Assembly (NCBI GenBank): GCA_045597125.1
Contig: JAZODR010000031.1
Location: forward strand, 41,723-105,722
Length of the DNA: 64,000 bases
From: RGIG5579 sp045597125
Lineage (GTDB): Bacteria; Bacillota; Clostridia; Oscillospirales; SIG627
Reading direction: 5' to 3'
Positions 24,299 through 33,320 of this stretch are shown here, one piece after another. A program made the position numbers and the translations under genes. Each line of letters opens with the position of its first letter. Position 1 is the first letter of the stretch. Under the pieces are notes generated by a model that searched no databases, was not told the origin of the DNA, and was given only the letters and a program-made list of their open reading frames with translations.

Positions 24299-25699
24299 CT
24301 AAAAACGGAAATACAGGAAGGGATTGAAGGATCCGTCCACCAGATAGGCGGTGATGACGGTCAAAAGTATCACGATTCCCGTAGGTTCCAGAATGATGAG
24401 AGCTTTTTTGAAAAAAGGTATGGTTTGTAAACGGGTGAAAAGTAATTTTGGCAGAGGAGTTGCTCCTACAATACCAAGGAGAAGGATTGGTGCAAAACTG
24501 CGGAGCTGATAGAGAAATTCCTGGGATACCAAGGGAAGAGAAGTGTATCCAAACATCGCCCCGATTCTCTCTCCCGCTTCGGCAAGATTTGCAGAACCGA
24601 AAATTACGAAGCTGATTCCTACGATTACCAGCAGATACACGTGAGAAACAACGCGGGTTCGGTTTAGAAATTTTAGAAGAAACTGCTTTTCCAAAATTAG
24701 AAAAATGGCAAAATATACGCCCCAAATTACAAAATTCCAAGCAGCACCGTGCCAAATCCCCGTCAAAAACCAAACGGTAAAAATATTTAATAGATGCCTG
24801 ATAAAGGGAACGCGATTTCCGCCCATTGGGATGTAAACATAATCGCGGAACCAGGTACCCAGGGACATATGCCACCTTCTCCAGAATTCCGTTGCGCTTT
24901 TGGAAATGAAGGGATAATTGAAGTTTTCCATAAAGTGGAATCCAAATATTTTTCCCAATCCGATTGCCATATCTGAATAACCGGAAAAATCAAAATACAC
25001 GTGGAGGCAATAGGCTACGGTATAAAGCCAGATAAATAAAACCGAATTTTGCTCGGTAGCATAGAACGCATCGCATAATTCACCCAGTACGTTGGCAATG
25101 AGAACTTTTTTTGCCAGTCCTACGGTGAAACGGCGCATTCCCAGAGCAAATTTTTCAAAGCTGTGGGCGCGCTCTTCCAACTGCTTTGCTACGTCCGCGT
25201 AGCGAACAATGGGACCTGCGATGAGCTGGGGAAACATAGAGATATAAGTACCAAGATGAATGAGATTTCTTTGGGCGGGAACCTCTTTTCGGTATATATC
25301 TACCGTGTAGCTGAGCATCTGGAAAGTGTAAAAACTGATTCCGATGGGCAAAGCAAACCTTAAGAAGGGGAGGGAAAGACCTGTTGCGGCATTGAAATTT
25401 TCAATAAAGAAATCCGCATACTTGAAAATCCCAAGAAAAGCCAGATTAATGGCCACATTAAAGAACAAGACGGTCTTTTTCCATCTCTTTTGAGAGAAAG
25501 CCTCAATCAAGAGGCCGGAAACGTATCCGATCAAGATTGAGGCTATCATCAGAATCAAAAACTTCGGCTCGCCCCAACCGTAAAATACAAGGCTCATGAT
25601 AAGAAGAATTGTATTTTTCAGTTTTTTCGGCGCGAGAAAGTACAGAAGCAAAACACACGGCAGAAAGTAAAATAAGAAGGGAATACTGGAAAATAGCAT
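24299..25699 (-). CDS. MBOAT family O-acyltransferase (AlgI/PatA/DltB-like)
   Basis: A 466-residue polytopic membrane protein that moves an acyl group, probably acetyl, across the membrane. The conserved FDFSGYSDMAIG and EFWRRWHMSLGTWFRDYVY motifs are present, and the catalytic His lies in TGIWHGAAWNFVIWG. Around ten hydrophobic segments are seen. It starts with MLFSSIPFLFYFL, typical of the family. With the downstream DHHW partner it forms a two-component acetylation system acting on an envelope polysaccharide. Confidence 0.94.
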   Translation of the reverse strand: MLFSSIPFLFYFLPCVLLLYFLAPKKLKNTILLIMSLVFYGWGEPKFLILMIASILIGYVSGLLIEAFSQKRWKKTVLFFNVAINLAFLGIFKYADFFIENFNAATGLSLPFLRFALPIGISFYTFQMLSYTVDIYRKEVPAQRNLIHLGTYISMFPQLIAGPIVRYADVAKQLEERAHSFEKFALGMRRFTVGLAKKVLIANVLGELCDAFYATEQNSVLFIWLYTVAYCLHVYFDFSGYSDMAIGLGKIFGFHFMENFNYPFISKSATEFWRRWHMSLGTWFRDYVYIPMGGNRVPFIRHLLNIFTVWFLTGIWHGAAWNFVIWGVYFAIFLILEKQFLLKFLNRTRVVSHVYLLVIVGISFVIFGSANLAEAGERIGAMFGYTSLPLVSQEFLYQLRSFAPILLLGIVGATPLPKLLFTRLQTIPFFKKALIILEPTGIVILLTVITAYLVDGSFNPFLYFRF

Positions 25700-25728
25700 T
25701 GTTTTCCCCTTTCTGCTGTATGAAGGAT

Positions 25729-26358
25729 TTATGCCAGGGATTCCTCTACGGTAAGAGCCGCATCAGAACCGAAGGCTTCGCTTAGACCTGTTTCAAAATT
25801 GTCGATGGCTTCACCGTTGCCGAATGCGGCAACAATGTATTCGCCCTTAACGGTATAGATTACCAGAGTTTCGGGGAAGCCACACATCCACTGGGTGTTT
25901 TTGATACTGTCCTTGAGGGAGGAAGCAAAAGAAGCGGCATCTTCGCTCTTTACGTGGTAGGAAGCGCAGGTAAAGGTGTTTGCATTCATCATATGGGTCA
26001 GAGCGCCCGCATCCAGAACCTTATCAAGATCCTTTTGGCTAATGTGGAAGGTAGAGGTTGTATTTTCTGTATTTTTGATATTAATGTTGCCTGCTTTGCC
26101 ATCAACAGGTGCATCAAAGTCGCCGCCCATTACGGGGAACTGCTTGTCTTCATCCATCTTTTTCCAAGCTTTGTTGATGATGGCGGTGGCGCCGTTTTCT
26201 TTTTCGGATTCTTTGGTTTCATCGGTTTTAACTTCGGTATTGTCCTCGGTTACGGTTACTTTTTCATCGGTTAAAAGTTCTTCTGCGGTTTTTCCGCAGG
26301 CTGCCAAGGAAAGCAGTACGGTAAGCGCTAATAATGCAAATACGATTCTTTTTTTCAT
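25729..26358 (-). CDS. DUF4358 domain lipoprotein
   Basis: A 209-residue lipoprotein. Signal peptide with lipobox LAAC (Cys about 21), an acidic Thr/Glu/Lys linker (25-60), then a DUF4358-like domain with FHISQKDLDKVL and ASYHVKSEDAASFASSLK. DUF4358 genes are regularly found beside MBOAT/DHHW acyltransferases in Clostridia, as here, and are thought to help at the outer face of the membrane; the role is unproven. An AGGAG site precedes the start. It lies 29 bases upstream of the MBOAT gene and is probably cotranscribed. Confidence 0.8.
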   Translation of the reverse strand: MKKRIVFALLALTVLLSLAACGKTAEELLTDEKVTVTEDNTEVKTDETKESEKENGATAIINKAWKKMDEDKQFPVMGGDFDAPVDGKAGNINIKNTENTTSTFHISQKDLDKVLDAGALTHMMNANTFTCASYHVKSEDAASFASSLKDSIKNTQWMCGFPETLVIYTVKGEYIVAAFGNGEAIDNFETGLSEAFGSDAALTVEESLA

Positions 26359-26527
26359 TTTTGTTTCTCCTTAGGTTTCGAAATATTTATTTGGTACGGA
26401 TAAGTTGCCGTGTACCCAAAGATTATTTCCCGTTTTGGTATCGTGCTTTTTTGAAGAACGGGATGAATTTATTCTTTCCGTTTTTTTTCCATTTATGCCT
26501 AAATTCAGTAAAGACAGCGTTATCAAT

Positions 26528-27082
26528 TTAGAAGGCTAGGTCGATGATTTCGCCGTTGTAATATTTTTCGGGGAAGTAGAGCAAGAAGAAGGTGTGCATG
26601 GGAAGGGTATCTTCCGTCTCGTCGGTGGAAATCATAACGGTAATGGCGTTTCCTGCCTGAGCAATGGAGGAGGTTCCGTAGAGAGTGTGTTCTGTGGTAC
26701 CCGTCAGCTCAATGAGAACGCAGGCGCCTGCCTTGTCTTCCAGAATCATCTTTTCATCTGCTTCTGTGAAGTTGGTAAGATAGGCACGATAGGGCTCCAA
26801 ATCCGCTTTGGATTTGATGGTAACCATGGAAAATTGCTCTCTATCCGTTAGTTTCCCGGAGTCGGCAAAGCCCCGCCAAGCGCCGATTTTTCCGAGAAGC
26901 TCATCCTCCGGCAATTCGTTAAGGATCTCTTCCGTTTCGTTATTGGTTAAGGGGAGAGAGTCGGAAATTTCTTGGGTTTGTGTGGATGAAGGCTCTTTGG
27001 CAGTTTTGCAAGCGGTACAAGCTAAGCATGCAAGACAGGCCAAAAGAAGAAGAAACAGCCGTTTGCATAAGGTAAGTTTCAT
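26528..27082 (-). CDS. Lipoprotein of unknown function
   Basis: A 184-residue predicted lipoprotein. The signal sequence has an unusual run of cysteines (LLACLACLACTACK), so the lipidated Cys is most likely the last one. The mature part has an acidic Ser/Thr linker, then a compact domain with LPEDELLGKIGAW and an FFLLYFPEKYYNGE C-terminus. I recognise no family. It has a clear promoter and GGAGG site and precedes the DUF4358 gene by 169 bases, so it may belong to the same surface-modification operon. Confidence 0.65.
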   Translation of the reverse strand: MKLTLCKRLFLLLLACLACLACTACKTAKEPSSTQTQEISDSLPLTNNETEEILNELPEDELLGKIGAWRGFADSGKLTDREQFSMVTIKSKADLEPYRAYLTNFTEADEKMILEDKAGACVLIELTGTTEHTLYGTSSIAQAGNAITVMISTDETEDTLPMHTFFLLYFPEKYYNGEIIDLAF

Positions 27083-27117
27083 AATAAACCTCCAAGATTT
27101 GACTTTGTAATATTATT

Positions 27118-27146
27118 ATTTTATCATATTTTTCCTCGTTTTACAA
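27118..27146 (-). promoter_or_regulatory. Promoter of the lipoprotein/acyltransferase operon
   Basis: On the minus strand TTGTAA (27141-27146) and TAAAAT (27118-27123), spacer 17, about 36 bases before the first lipoprotein gene. Confidence 0.65.
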
Positions 27147-27219
27147 TAGAATATGAGGAGAAAAGTATGCAAAAATTCCTCTTGGAATCTGTATCAATGG
27201 AAAAAAATTCAAAAAACAC

Positions 27220-27248
27220 TTGCTTTTTTTTGAAAGCTATGATAATAT
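27220..27248 (+). promoter_or_regulatory. Promoter of the rimP-nusA-infB operon
   Basis: TTGCTT (27220-27225) and TAATAT (27243-27248), spacer 17. Confidence 0.65.
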
Positions 27249-27274
27249 ATTCATATAGTAATAAAGTTGTATGG

Positions 27275-27300
27275 GAGTAGAGTGGTTTTCCGCTCTACTC
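27275..27300 (+). promoter_or_regulatory. Leader hairpin upstream of rimP
   Basis: An 11-bp stem (27275-27285 with 27290-27300, one G-T pair) with a TTTT loop lies in the leader about 27 bases after the -10 and 38 bases before the rimP start. It has no U-run, so it is not a terminator by itself; it could stabilise the mRNA, bind a protein such as NusA, or be an RNase site. Confidence 0.5.
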
Positions 27301-27337
27301 GCTTTGCTATGAGTAGATATTTTTGTGAGGTTTTGAT

Positions 27338-27820
27338 TTGGCTGAAAAGAAAGGTCGCGGTAAAATCGCCGCAACGGTAGAGGAACTGATTCGTCTTCCC
27401 GTGCAGAATGCAGGCTATCTCTTGTGGGACGTGGAATATTATAAGGAAGGCGCAGATTATAATCTTCTTGTGACCATAGAGAATCCCGATCGGGAAAAGC
27501 CCATTGATTTGGATGACTGCGAAAAAGTTTCCCGCTTGCTCAGTCCCATTCTGGACGAGGCGGATCCCATTCAGGATATGTATTATCTGGAGGTTTCCTC
27601 CGCAGGTCTGGAACGCACGCTGAACCGTTCGGAGCATTTTGATTTTTATCTGGGCAGTCCCGTATCGGTGCGTCTTTACGCTCCTTTGAACGGAACCAAA
27701 AATCTTACGGGAATTCTCGTGGCGTACGACGAGGATTCTCTTACCCTTGAGATTGAAGGGGAACAGACCGTTTTGAAAAAAGACGCGGTGGCAAAAGTGC
27801 TGACCGTGGAAGAAATGTAA
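27338..27820 (+). CDS. rimP: Ribosome maturation factor RimP
   Basis: A 160-residue two-domain protein for 30S subunit maturation. The N-terminal alpha/beta domain has LWDVEYYKEGADYNLLVTI and IDLDDCEKVSR, and the turn YYLEVSSAGLERTL is the family hallmark. The C-terminal Sm-like barrel follows. The start is a TTG at 27338 with GTGAGG seven bases upstream. It leads the standard Firmicutes nusA-infB operon. Confidence 0.95.
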   Translation: MAEKKGRGKIAATVEELIRLPVQNAGYLLWDVEYYKEGADYNLLVTIENPDREKPIDLDDCEKVSRLLSPILDEADPIQDMYYLEVSSAGLERTLNRSEHFDFYLGSPVSVRLYAPLNGTKNLTGILVAYDEDSLTLEIEGEQTVLKKDAVAKVLTVEEM

Positions 27821-27851
27821 TATTCTGGAAAACAGGAAAGGATACCGGAAC

Positions 27852-28874
27852 ATGAATAACGAGTTTTTTGACGCATTGGAAGCATTGGAAAGGGAGAAGG
27901 GAATTCCCAAGGAGTTTATGCTGGAGAGGGTGGAAGCCGCTCTTTTGGCAGGCTATAAAAAAGAGAACAACAACGAATCCAATGTTCGTGTTGTCATCGA
28001 CCCCGTAAAGCGCAACGTGAAGATGTATCGCTTGATGACGGTAGTAGAAGAGGTGCAGGATCCCGCTTGCGAATTGACTTTGGAGGATGCCCGCAAGAAG
28101 TCCAAGCGCGCTAAGATCGGCGATGTTCAGGAGTATGAATTCAAGCCCAAGAATTTTGGTAGAATTCCCGCGCAGAATGCAAAGCAGGTTATTGTGCAGG
28201 GCATTCGTGAAGCAGAGCGTGGAAGACTGATTGAGGAATATGAGAAAAAGACGGAGGGAATCATTACCGGTACCGTTATGATTATCGAGAGACTTACCGG
28301 CAATGTGATTCTGGAGTTCGAAAATACACAGGCAACTCTGACCCGTACCGAACAGCTTCCTACCGATCGTTTTAAGGTAGGGGATCATGTGAAGGTGTAT
28401 GTTTGCGAGGTAAAGAAGGAATCCAGAAATCCTATTATCGTTCTTTCTCGTACTCACCCCAATTTTATTAAGCGTATGTTTGAGACCGAAGTGCCTGAGA
28501 TTCAGGACGGCACCGTGATTATCCACGGCATTGCCAGAGAAGCGGGTAGCCGTACGAAGGTTGCCGTTTATTCCCGCGATGAGAATGTTGATCCCATCGG
28601 TAGCTGTATCGGTTTGAAGGGAATGAGAAAGGCAGCCATTTTGAAGGAAGCGCCCGGCGAAAAGATTGACCTGATTCAGTACAGTGAGGACCCCGCAGAG
28701 TTTATCTCGGCTTCTCTGGCTCCCGCAACCGTTCTCTCTGTTGATGTAAATGATGATAAGACCTGTCAAGTATCCGTGGCTCCCGATCAGCTTTCTTTGG
28801 CAATCGGTAAGGAAGGCCAGAATGTGCGCCTTGCCGCTAAGATCACCGGTTACAAGATTGATATTAAGGCTTAA
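27852..28874 (+). CDS. nusA: Transcription termination/antitermination factor NusA
   Basis: A 340-residue RNA polymerase-binding factor. Domains in order: the N-terminal polymerase-binding domain (1-125), S1 (about 130-200, EGIITGTVMIIER), KH1 (about 205-280, with GSRTKVAVYS and GSCIGLKGMR) and KH2 (about 285-340, with LAIGKEGQNVRLAAK). The acidic C-terminal repeats of proteobacterial NusA are absent, as is normal for Bacillota. It follows rimP by 31 bases. Confidence 0.97.
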   Translation: MNNEFFDALEALEREKGIPKEFMLERVEAALLAGYKKENNNESNVRVVIDPVKRNVKMYRLMTVVEEVQDPACELTLEDARKKSKRAKIGDVQEYEFKPKNFGRIPAQNAKQVIVQGIREAERGRLIEEYEKKTEGIITGTVMIIERLTGNVILEFENTQATLTRTEQLPTDRFKVGDHVKVYVCEVKKESRNPIIVLSRTHPNFIKRMFETEVPEIQDGTVIIHGIAREAGSRTKVAVYSRDENVDPIGSCIGLKGMRKAAILKEAPGEKIDLIQYSEDPAEFISASLAPATVLSVDVNDDKTCQVSVAPDQLSLAIGKEGQNVRLAAKITGYKIDIKA

Positions 28875-28875
28875 A

Positions 28876-29139
28876 ATGGCAGAGAAAAAAGTGCCTTTGC
28901 GCCGCTGCGTCGGTTGCAATGAGCAGAAAAGCAAAAAAGAATTTGTCCGTGTCATCCGTACTCCCGAGGGAGAAATCCTTCTGGATGAAAGCGGAAAGGC
29001 AAACGGACGCGGTGTGTACCTTTGCCCTCAAAAGAGCTGTCTGCAAAAGGCGAGAAAAGCAAAACGTCTGGAGCGGAATCTGAAGGTGGCGATCCCCGAT
29101 GAGATATGGGCACTTCTTGAGGAGAAACTGGAGCAATGA
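28876..29139 (+). CDS. ylxR: YlxR family RNA-binding protein (RnpM)
   Basis: An 87-residue basic protein with the family signature PLRRCVGCNEQKSK and GRGVYLCPQ..C. Related proteins bind nucleic acid and in Bacillus modulate RNase P, hence the name RnpM. It starts one base after nusA ends and overlaps the L7Ae gene by four bases. Confidence 0.93.
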   Translation: MAEKKVPLRRCVGCNEQKSKKEFVRVIRTPEGEILLDESGKANGRGVYLCPQKSCLQKARKAKRLERNLKVAIPDEIWALLEEKLEQ

Positions 29140-29438
29140 CGGGGATAAAGCTCAGCGGCGCACTCGGTCTTTGCCGACGCGCGGGAAAGGTTACCGTGGG
29201 AATTACCCTTGTGAAGGAACAGCTTCATAAAGGAAAAGCTGCTTTGGTGCTTCTTGCCGCAGATGCGGCAAAGAATACTCAGGAGCGTATCCTACCGTTG
29301 GCGGAGCACAAGGCTGTTCCGGTACGTCGAGTTTGTTTGACGAAAAAGGAACTTGCTCTGGCGGTAGGGAAAAATACAGAGGCGGTTTGTGTTTCTGTTC
29401 CCAAGGAATTTGTGAATTTAGTGTTGGCTTCAATTTGA
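29136..29438 (+). CDS. ylxQ: L7Ae/L30e family RNA-binding protein YlxQ
   Basis: A 100-residue protein with the L7Ae fold. It begins with a GALGLCRRAGKVTVG segment that in the family contacts kink-turn RNA, and includes LVLLAADAAKNTQERI. The exact cellular role is not known. Its ATG overlaps the ylxR stop in ATGA. Confidence 0.92.
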   Translation: MTGIKLSGALGLCRRAGKVTVGITLVKEQLHKGKAALVLLAADAAKNTQERILPLAEHKAVPVRRVCLTKKELALAVGKNTEAVCVSVPKEFVNLVLASI

Positions 29439-29457
29439 AGCCGTTTGGAGGGATTTT

Positions 29458-32004
29458 ATGGCAGATACAGTAAAAATCAGTCAACTTGCGAAAGATCTTG
29501 AAATTAAATCCAAGGATTTGGTTGCGATCTTTGCCGAGCTGGGGATGACCAAGCAGACAGGCGGTACCTTGGAAAAGGATGAGGTCAGCTTCGTTCTTCA
29601 AAGCTTGATGGACCGCTTTGTTTTTGAGGATATCAACGGCTATATCGACGGAAAATATAAGGTGAAGCTTACTTCGCAGGAGATTGCCGAAATTGAGGCT
29701 GTTCGTAAGGCGGAGGAAGAGCGTCTTGCTGCTGAAAAAAGAGAGGCAGAACGCATTGCCGCCGAAAAAGCAGAGCAAGAGCGTATCGCCCGTGAAAAGG
29801 CGGAGGCTGAGCGTCTTGCCGCTGAAAAGGCAGAAGAAGAAAGAAAGGCTGCAGAAGAAAAACGCAATGCAGAACGCAGAGCCGCTACCGAGCGTGCTGC
29901 CGCCGCTGCCAAAATTGAGGCAGAAAGAAAGAAAAAGGAAAGGGAAGAGCGTTTTGCTGCCGCTCGTCCCGGCAAGGCTGAAAAGAAAGAGAAAAAGCGC
30001 GAAGAAAAAGGAGATAAGCGTGCTCCCTCCGCACCTCAGACTCCCGTATTCGACGGCCCTAAGACTGAGTTTGTAGCAAAGAAAAAAGAAACCCGTATCA
30101 TTGATACGAAAATCGTAGATGTGGATCTTTCCAAATACGATGAAAAGAATTATGAGTTTGGTACCGACGCACAGCGTCGTCGTGTACAGCCTCGTCGCCC
30201 CCGCAGAAACGATAAGAAGAAGCGCGGCAATGAGCCGGTGGTAAGAGCAACTATTCCCACTCAGATTTCTATTCCCGAAACCATTGTGGTTTCCGATCTT
30301 GCTAAAGAATTGCGTGTTACCACTGCAGAGGTTATGAAGAAATTGATGATGATGGGTGCTATGGCAACCGCAAATCAGAGTATTGATTTTGATACTGCAG
30401 CTCTTGTTGCCGATGAATTTGGAAGCGAAGCAGTACCTCTGAAGGTAGTTACCATTGAGGAAAAACTCATTGACGAGCATACCGACGGTGACGAGGAACT
30501 GGAAGCGAGAAGCCCTGTTGTTGTTGTAATGGGTCATGTTGACCACGGTAAGACCTCCATTCTGGATGCTATTCGCCACGCAAATGTTACTGCAGGTGAG
30601 GCAGGCGGTATTACGCAGCACATTGGCGCTTACCGTATTGAGATTGACGGGAAACCCATTACTTTCCTGGATACTCCCGGTCATGCTGCTTTTACGGCAA
30701 TGAGAGCCCGCGGTGCACAGCTTACGGATATTGCAATTCTCGTAGTTGCCGCAGATGACGGTATTATGCCTCAGACTGTTGAGGCTATCAATCATGCCAA
30801 GGCGGCAGGGGTATCTATTATTGTTGCCATCAATAAAATGGATAAGCCCGGTGCAAACCCCGATGCGATCAAGCAGGAAATGACCAAATACGATTTGGTT
30901 CCCGAGGAATGGGGCGGTGATGTTATTTGTGTTCCCGTTTCTGCATTGACCAAAAAGGGTATTCCCGATCTTTTGGAAAATGTTCTTCTGGTTGCCGAAA
31001 TGGCAGATTTGAAGGCAAATCCCAACCGCGAGGCAAAGGGTGCAGTCATTGAAGCAAAGTTGGATAAAGGCAGAGGCCCTGTTGCGACTGTTTTGGTACA
31101 GAACGGTACGCTCCACGTGGGCGATGTTATCATTGCCGGCGGTGCGGTGGGTAGAGTTCGCGCTATGACCGACGATAAGGGTAGGCAGGTGAAGGAAGCA
31201 GGTCCTTCTGTTCCCGTAGAGATTCTGGGTCTTGATCAGGTTCCCGGTGCAGGTGATATCTTCAATGCTGTCAAGGATGAGAAGATGGCAAGAGAACTTG
31301 CCGATCAGAGAAAAGATAAACAGAAGGAAGAAGAATTCCGTGCTAACAGCAAGGTAAGCCTTGAGGACTTTTTCAATCAGATGAAGGAAGGCGTTCAGAG
31401 TCTGAATATCATCGTCAAGGCAGACGTGCAGGGTAGCGCAGAGGCTGTTAAGGCTTCTCTTGAAAAACTCTCCTGCGAGGAAGTAAAGGTAAAAGTCATT
31501 CATGCCGCGGTCGGTGGTATTACCGAAAACGATGTTATGCTTGCCGCCGCTTCTCAGGCGATTATCGTTGGCTTTAACGTTCGTCCTGACAGAGGTGCTA
31601 CCGAAAGCGCTGTGCAGAACGAAGTAGATATCCGTACTTACCGTATCATTTACGAATGCCTGGAAGAGATCGAAAAGGCAATGAAGGGAATGCTTGCACC
31701 CACCTTCCGCGAGAACGTACTGGGTCAGGCAGAGGTCCGTCAGACCATTCGTGTTCCGGGAGTCGGTGTTATTGCAGGTTCTTATGTAATTGACGGTAAG
31801 GTAACCCGCAGTAGTATGATCCGTGTACTCCGTGACAGCGTTGTCATTTTTGAGGACAAAATTTCCTCCCTTAAGCGCTTTAAGGATGATGCCAAGGAAG
31901 TTGCACAGGGCTACGAGTGCGGTATCGGACTTGAAAAATTCAACGATATCCACGTAGGCGACGTTTTGGAAGCCTACATTATGGAAGAGGTTCAGAATGA
32001 CTGA
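29458..32004 (+). CDS. infB: Translation initiation factor IF-2
   Basis: An 848-residue GTPase that brings fMet-tRNA to the 30S subunit. It contains an N-terminal IF2_N helix domain, a long charged Glu/Ala/Lys linker (about 75-200), a second IF2_N domain (about 275-330), and the G domain with GHVDHGKTS, DTPGH and NKMDKPG, then domains II-IV ending in the fMet-tRNA-binding C2 domain. The linker is repetitive at DNA level, with recurring AEKAEAER-like units. GGAGG lies seven bases before the ATG. Confidence 0.99.
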   Translation: MADTVKISQLAKDLEIKSKDLVAIFAELGMTKQTGGTLEKDEVSFVLQSLMDRFVFEDINGYIDGKYKVKLTSQEIAEIEAVRKAEEERLAAEKREAERIAAEKAEQERIAREKAEAERLAAEKAEEERKAAEEKRNAERRAATERAAAAAKIEAERKKKEREERFAAARPGKAEKKEKKREEKGDKRAPSAPQTPVFDGPKTEFVAKKKETRIIDTKIVDVDLSKYDEKNYEFGTDAQRRRVQPRRPRRNDKKKRGNEPVVRATIPTQISIPETIVVSDLAKELRVTTAEVMKKLMMMGAMATANQSIDFDTAALVADEFGSEAVPLKVVTIEEKLIDEHTDGDEELEARSPVVVVMGHVDHGKTSILDAIRHANVTAGEAGGITQHIGAYRIEIDGKPITFLDTPGHAAFTAMRARGAQLTDIAILVVAADDGIMPQTVEAINHAKAAGVSIIVAINKMDKPGANPDAIKQEMTKYDLVPEEWGGDVICVPVSALTKKGIPDLLENVLLVAEMADLKANPNREAKGAVIEAKLDKGRGPVATVLVQNGTLHVGDVIIAGGAVGRVRAMTDDKGRQVKEAGPSVPVEILGLDQVPGAGDIFNAVKDEKMARELADQRKDKQKEEEFRANSKVSLEDFFNQMKEGVQSLNIIVKADVQGSAEAVKASLEKLSCEEVKVKVIHAAVGGITENDVMLAAASQAIIVGFNVRPDRGATESAVQNEVDIRTYRIIYECLEEIEKAMKGMLAPTFRENVLGQAEVRQTIRVPGVGVIAGSYVIDGKVTRSSMIRVLRDSVVIFEDKISSLKRFKDDAKEVAQGYECGIGLEKFNDIHVGDVLEAYIMEEVQND

Positions 32005-32023
32005 TCCTTATTGAAAGGAAATT

Positions 32024-32374
32024 ATGAATCACAGACAGGAACGAGTAAACGATTCCGTTGCACACGAGCTGGGAGAGATTATCCGCGAGGTTAAGGATCC
32101 GCGGGTTTCCTCGGCATTTGTAACCGTGAATGCCGCCCGTGTGACCCCAGACCTTAAATATGCTAAAATTTATTTCGGTATCATTGTGGGTGACCCTGAA
32201 CAGGTGCAAAAGGGATTGGAGTGTGCCGCCGGCTTTCTCCGTTCTTCCCTTGCAAAGCGCCTGAACCTTCGTCAGACTCCCGAGCTCAGCTTTATTTACG
32301 ACAGGTCTGCGGAGCACGGTGCTCACATTGCTCAGGTTCTGAAGGATTTGAATGTGAATGGAACAGAAAATTGA
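32024..32374 (+). CDS. rbfA: Ribosome-binding factor A
   Basis: A 116-residue KH-fold protein that aids 16S rRNA 5' processing and cold adaptation. It shows RVNDSVAHELGEIIREVKDPRV at the N-terminus and LNLRQTPELSFIYDRS near the end, both typical. It overlaps the next gene by 17 bases. Confidence 0.97.
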   Translation: MNHRQERVNDSVAHELGEIIREVKDPRVSSAFVTVNAARVTPDLKYAKIYFGIIVGDPEQVQKGLECAAGFLRSSLAKRLNLRQTPELSFIYDRSAEHGAHIAQVLKDLNVNGTEN

Positions 32375-33320
32375 GTTAAGAAAAATCGCTGATATGCTGC
32401 TGGAACCCGGTTTTGACCGGGTTCTGGTGGCTTGCCATCGTTCCCCGGACGGTGATGCCGTAGGATCTTCTTATGCCCTGGCCTACGCCTTGCGCAAATT
32501 GGGAAAACAAGCCCGCGTTTTTTGTCCTGATCCCATTGGGCGTGAGTTTTCTTATTTGACGGAGGTTCAGGAAGGGCTTTTTTCCTTTGAGCCGGAGCAT
32601 TTCGTTACGGTGGATATCGCATCTCCGGAAATGCTTTGCGGCGCGGAATTCGTTTCCCGAATTGAAATGGTAATAGATCATCACAGGATCAATTCCGTGG
32701 AGAGTAAAATCAAGTATGTGGATGCGGGAAAGGCAAGCTGCGGTGAGATTATTTTGCAGCTTTTGCAGGAAATGAAGATCCCCTTTGACCGCTATCTTGC
32801 AATGGCACTTTATACCGCCGTCGCTACCGATACGGGGTGTTTCCGTTATTCCAATACCACAGAGGATACCTTCCTTGCAGCCGCTTTTCTTTCCCGTTTT
32901 GCTCAGCAAGGTGATTTTTATCGCATCAACAAGGCGATGTTTGAAACCAAGTCCGGGCTCCTTCTTTCTTTGGAGAGCTATGCGGCTTCTCATTTTCAAA
33001 CTGCTTGTAACGGCGCTTTGGCATATCTGTCTCTTTCCGCAGAAACTCAGAAAAAATTGGGTGTCTCCTACTCTGATCTGGATACGGTCATCAACGTTAT
33101 CCGCCAATTGGAGGGTGTGAGAGTGGCAATGGTGGCAAAGGAGCGAGAAAAAGGAACATTTAAAGTTTCCGTACGTAGCGAAGCCGGTTTTGATGCTTCG
33201 GATTTTTGCCATGTTTTTGGCGGAGGTGGCCATATTGCCGCGGCAGGTTGTACCATTGTTGGTACGGAAACGGAAATTATATCAAGTCTTTTGAAGGAAG
33301 CCACAAGGAGACTTTCGTGA
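32358..33320 (+). CDS. nrnA: NrnA-type nanoRNase / pAp phosphatase (DHH family)
   Basis: A 320-residue DHH-DHHA1 phosphoesterase. The N-terminal motif is HRSPDGDAVGS, the DHH motif is VIDHHRINS, and the C-terminal DHHA1 motif is FGGGGHIAAAG. NrnA degrades 2-5 nt RNA and dephosphorylates pAp. The metal-binding Asp/His residues are intact. It is coupled to rbfA by a 17-base overlap and to truB by the GTGA overlap. Confidence 0.95.
   Translation: MEQKIELRKIADMLLEPGFDRVLVACHRSPDGDAVGSSYALAYALRKLGKQARVFCPDPIGREFSYLTEVQEGLFSFEPEHFVTVDIASPEMLCGAEFVSRIEMVIDHHRINSVESKIKYVDAGKASCGEIILQLLQEMKIPFDRYLAMALYTAVATDTGCFRYSNTTEDTFLAAAFLSRFAQQGDFYRINKAMFETKSGLLLSLESYAASHFQTACNGALAYLSLSAETQKKLGVSYSDLDTVINVIRQLEGVRVAMVAKEREKGTFKVSVRSEAGFDASDFCHVFGGGGHIAAAGCTIVGTETEIISSLLKEATRRLS

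Noticed and set aside
26359..26527. Inverted repeats between the two lipoprotein genes, possible riboswitch
   Set aside because: Two short imperfect repeats (CCCGTT/AACGGG, and TTTGG/CCAAA with GTAC) are present, but no terminator U-run on the transcript strand or known aptamer core could be found.
29680..30000. Repetitive DNA in infB as a possible repeat element
   Set aside because: The repetition follows the Glu/Ala/Lys-rich linker common in IF-2 proteins and is simply coding sequence.
29203..31953. 916-codon open frame on the minus strand
   Set aside because: It lies wholly antisense to ylxQ and infB. Its translation is rich in Asn, His, Cys and Phe with no recognisable motif, and it arises from codon bias of the IF-2 gene.
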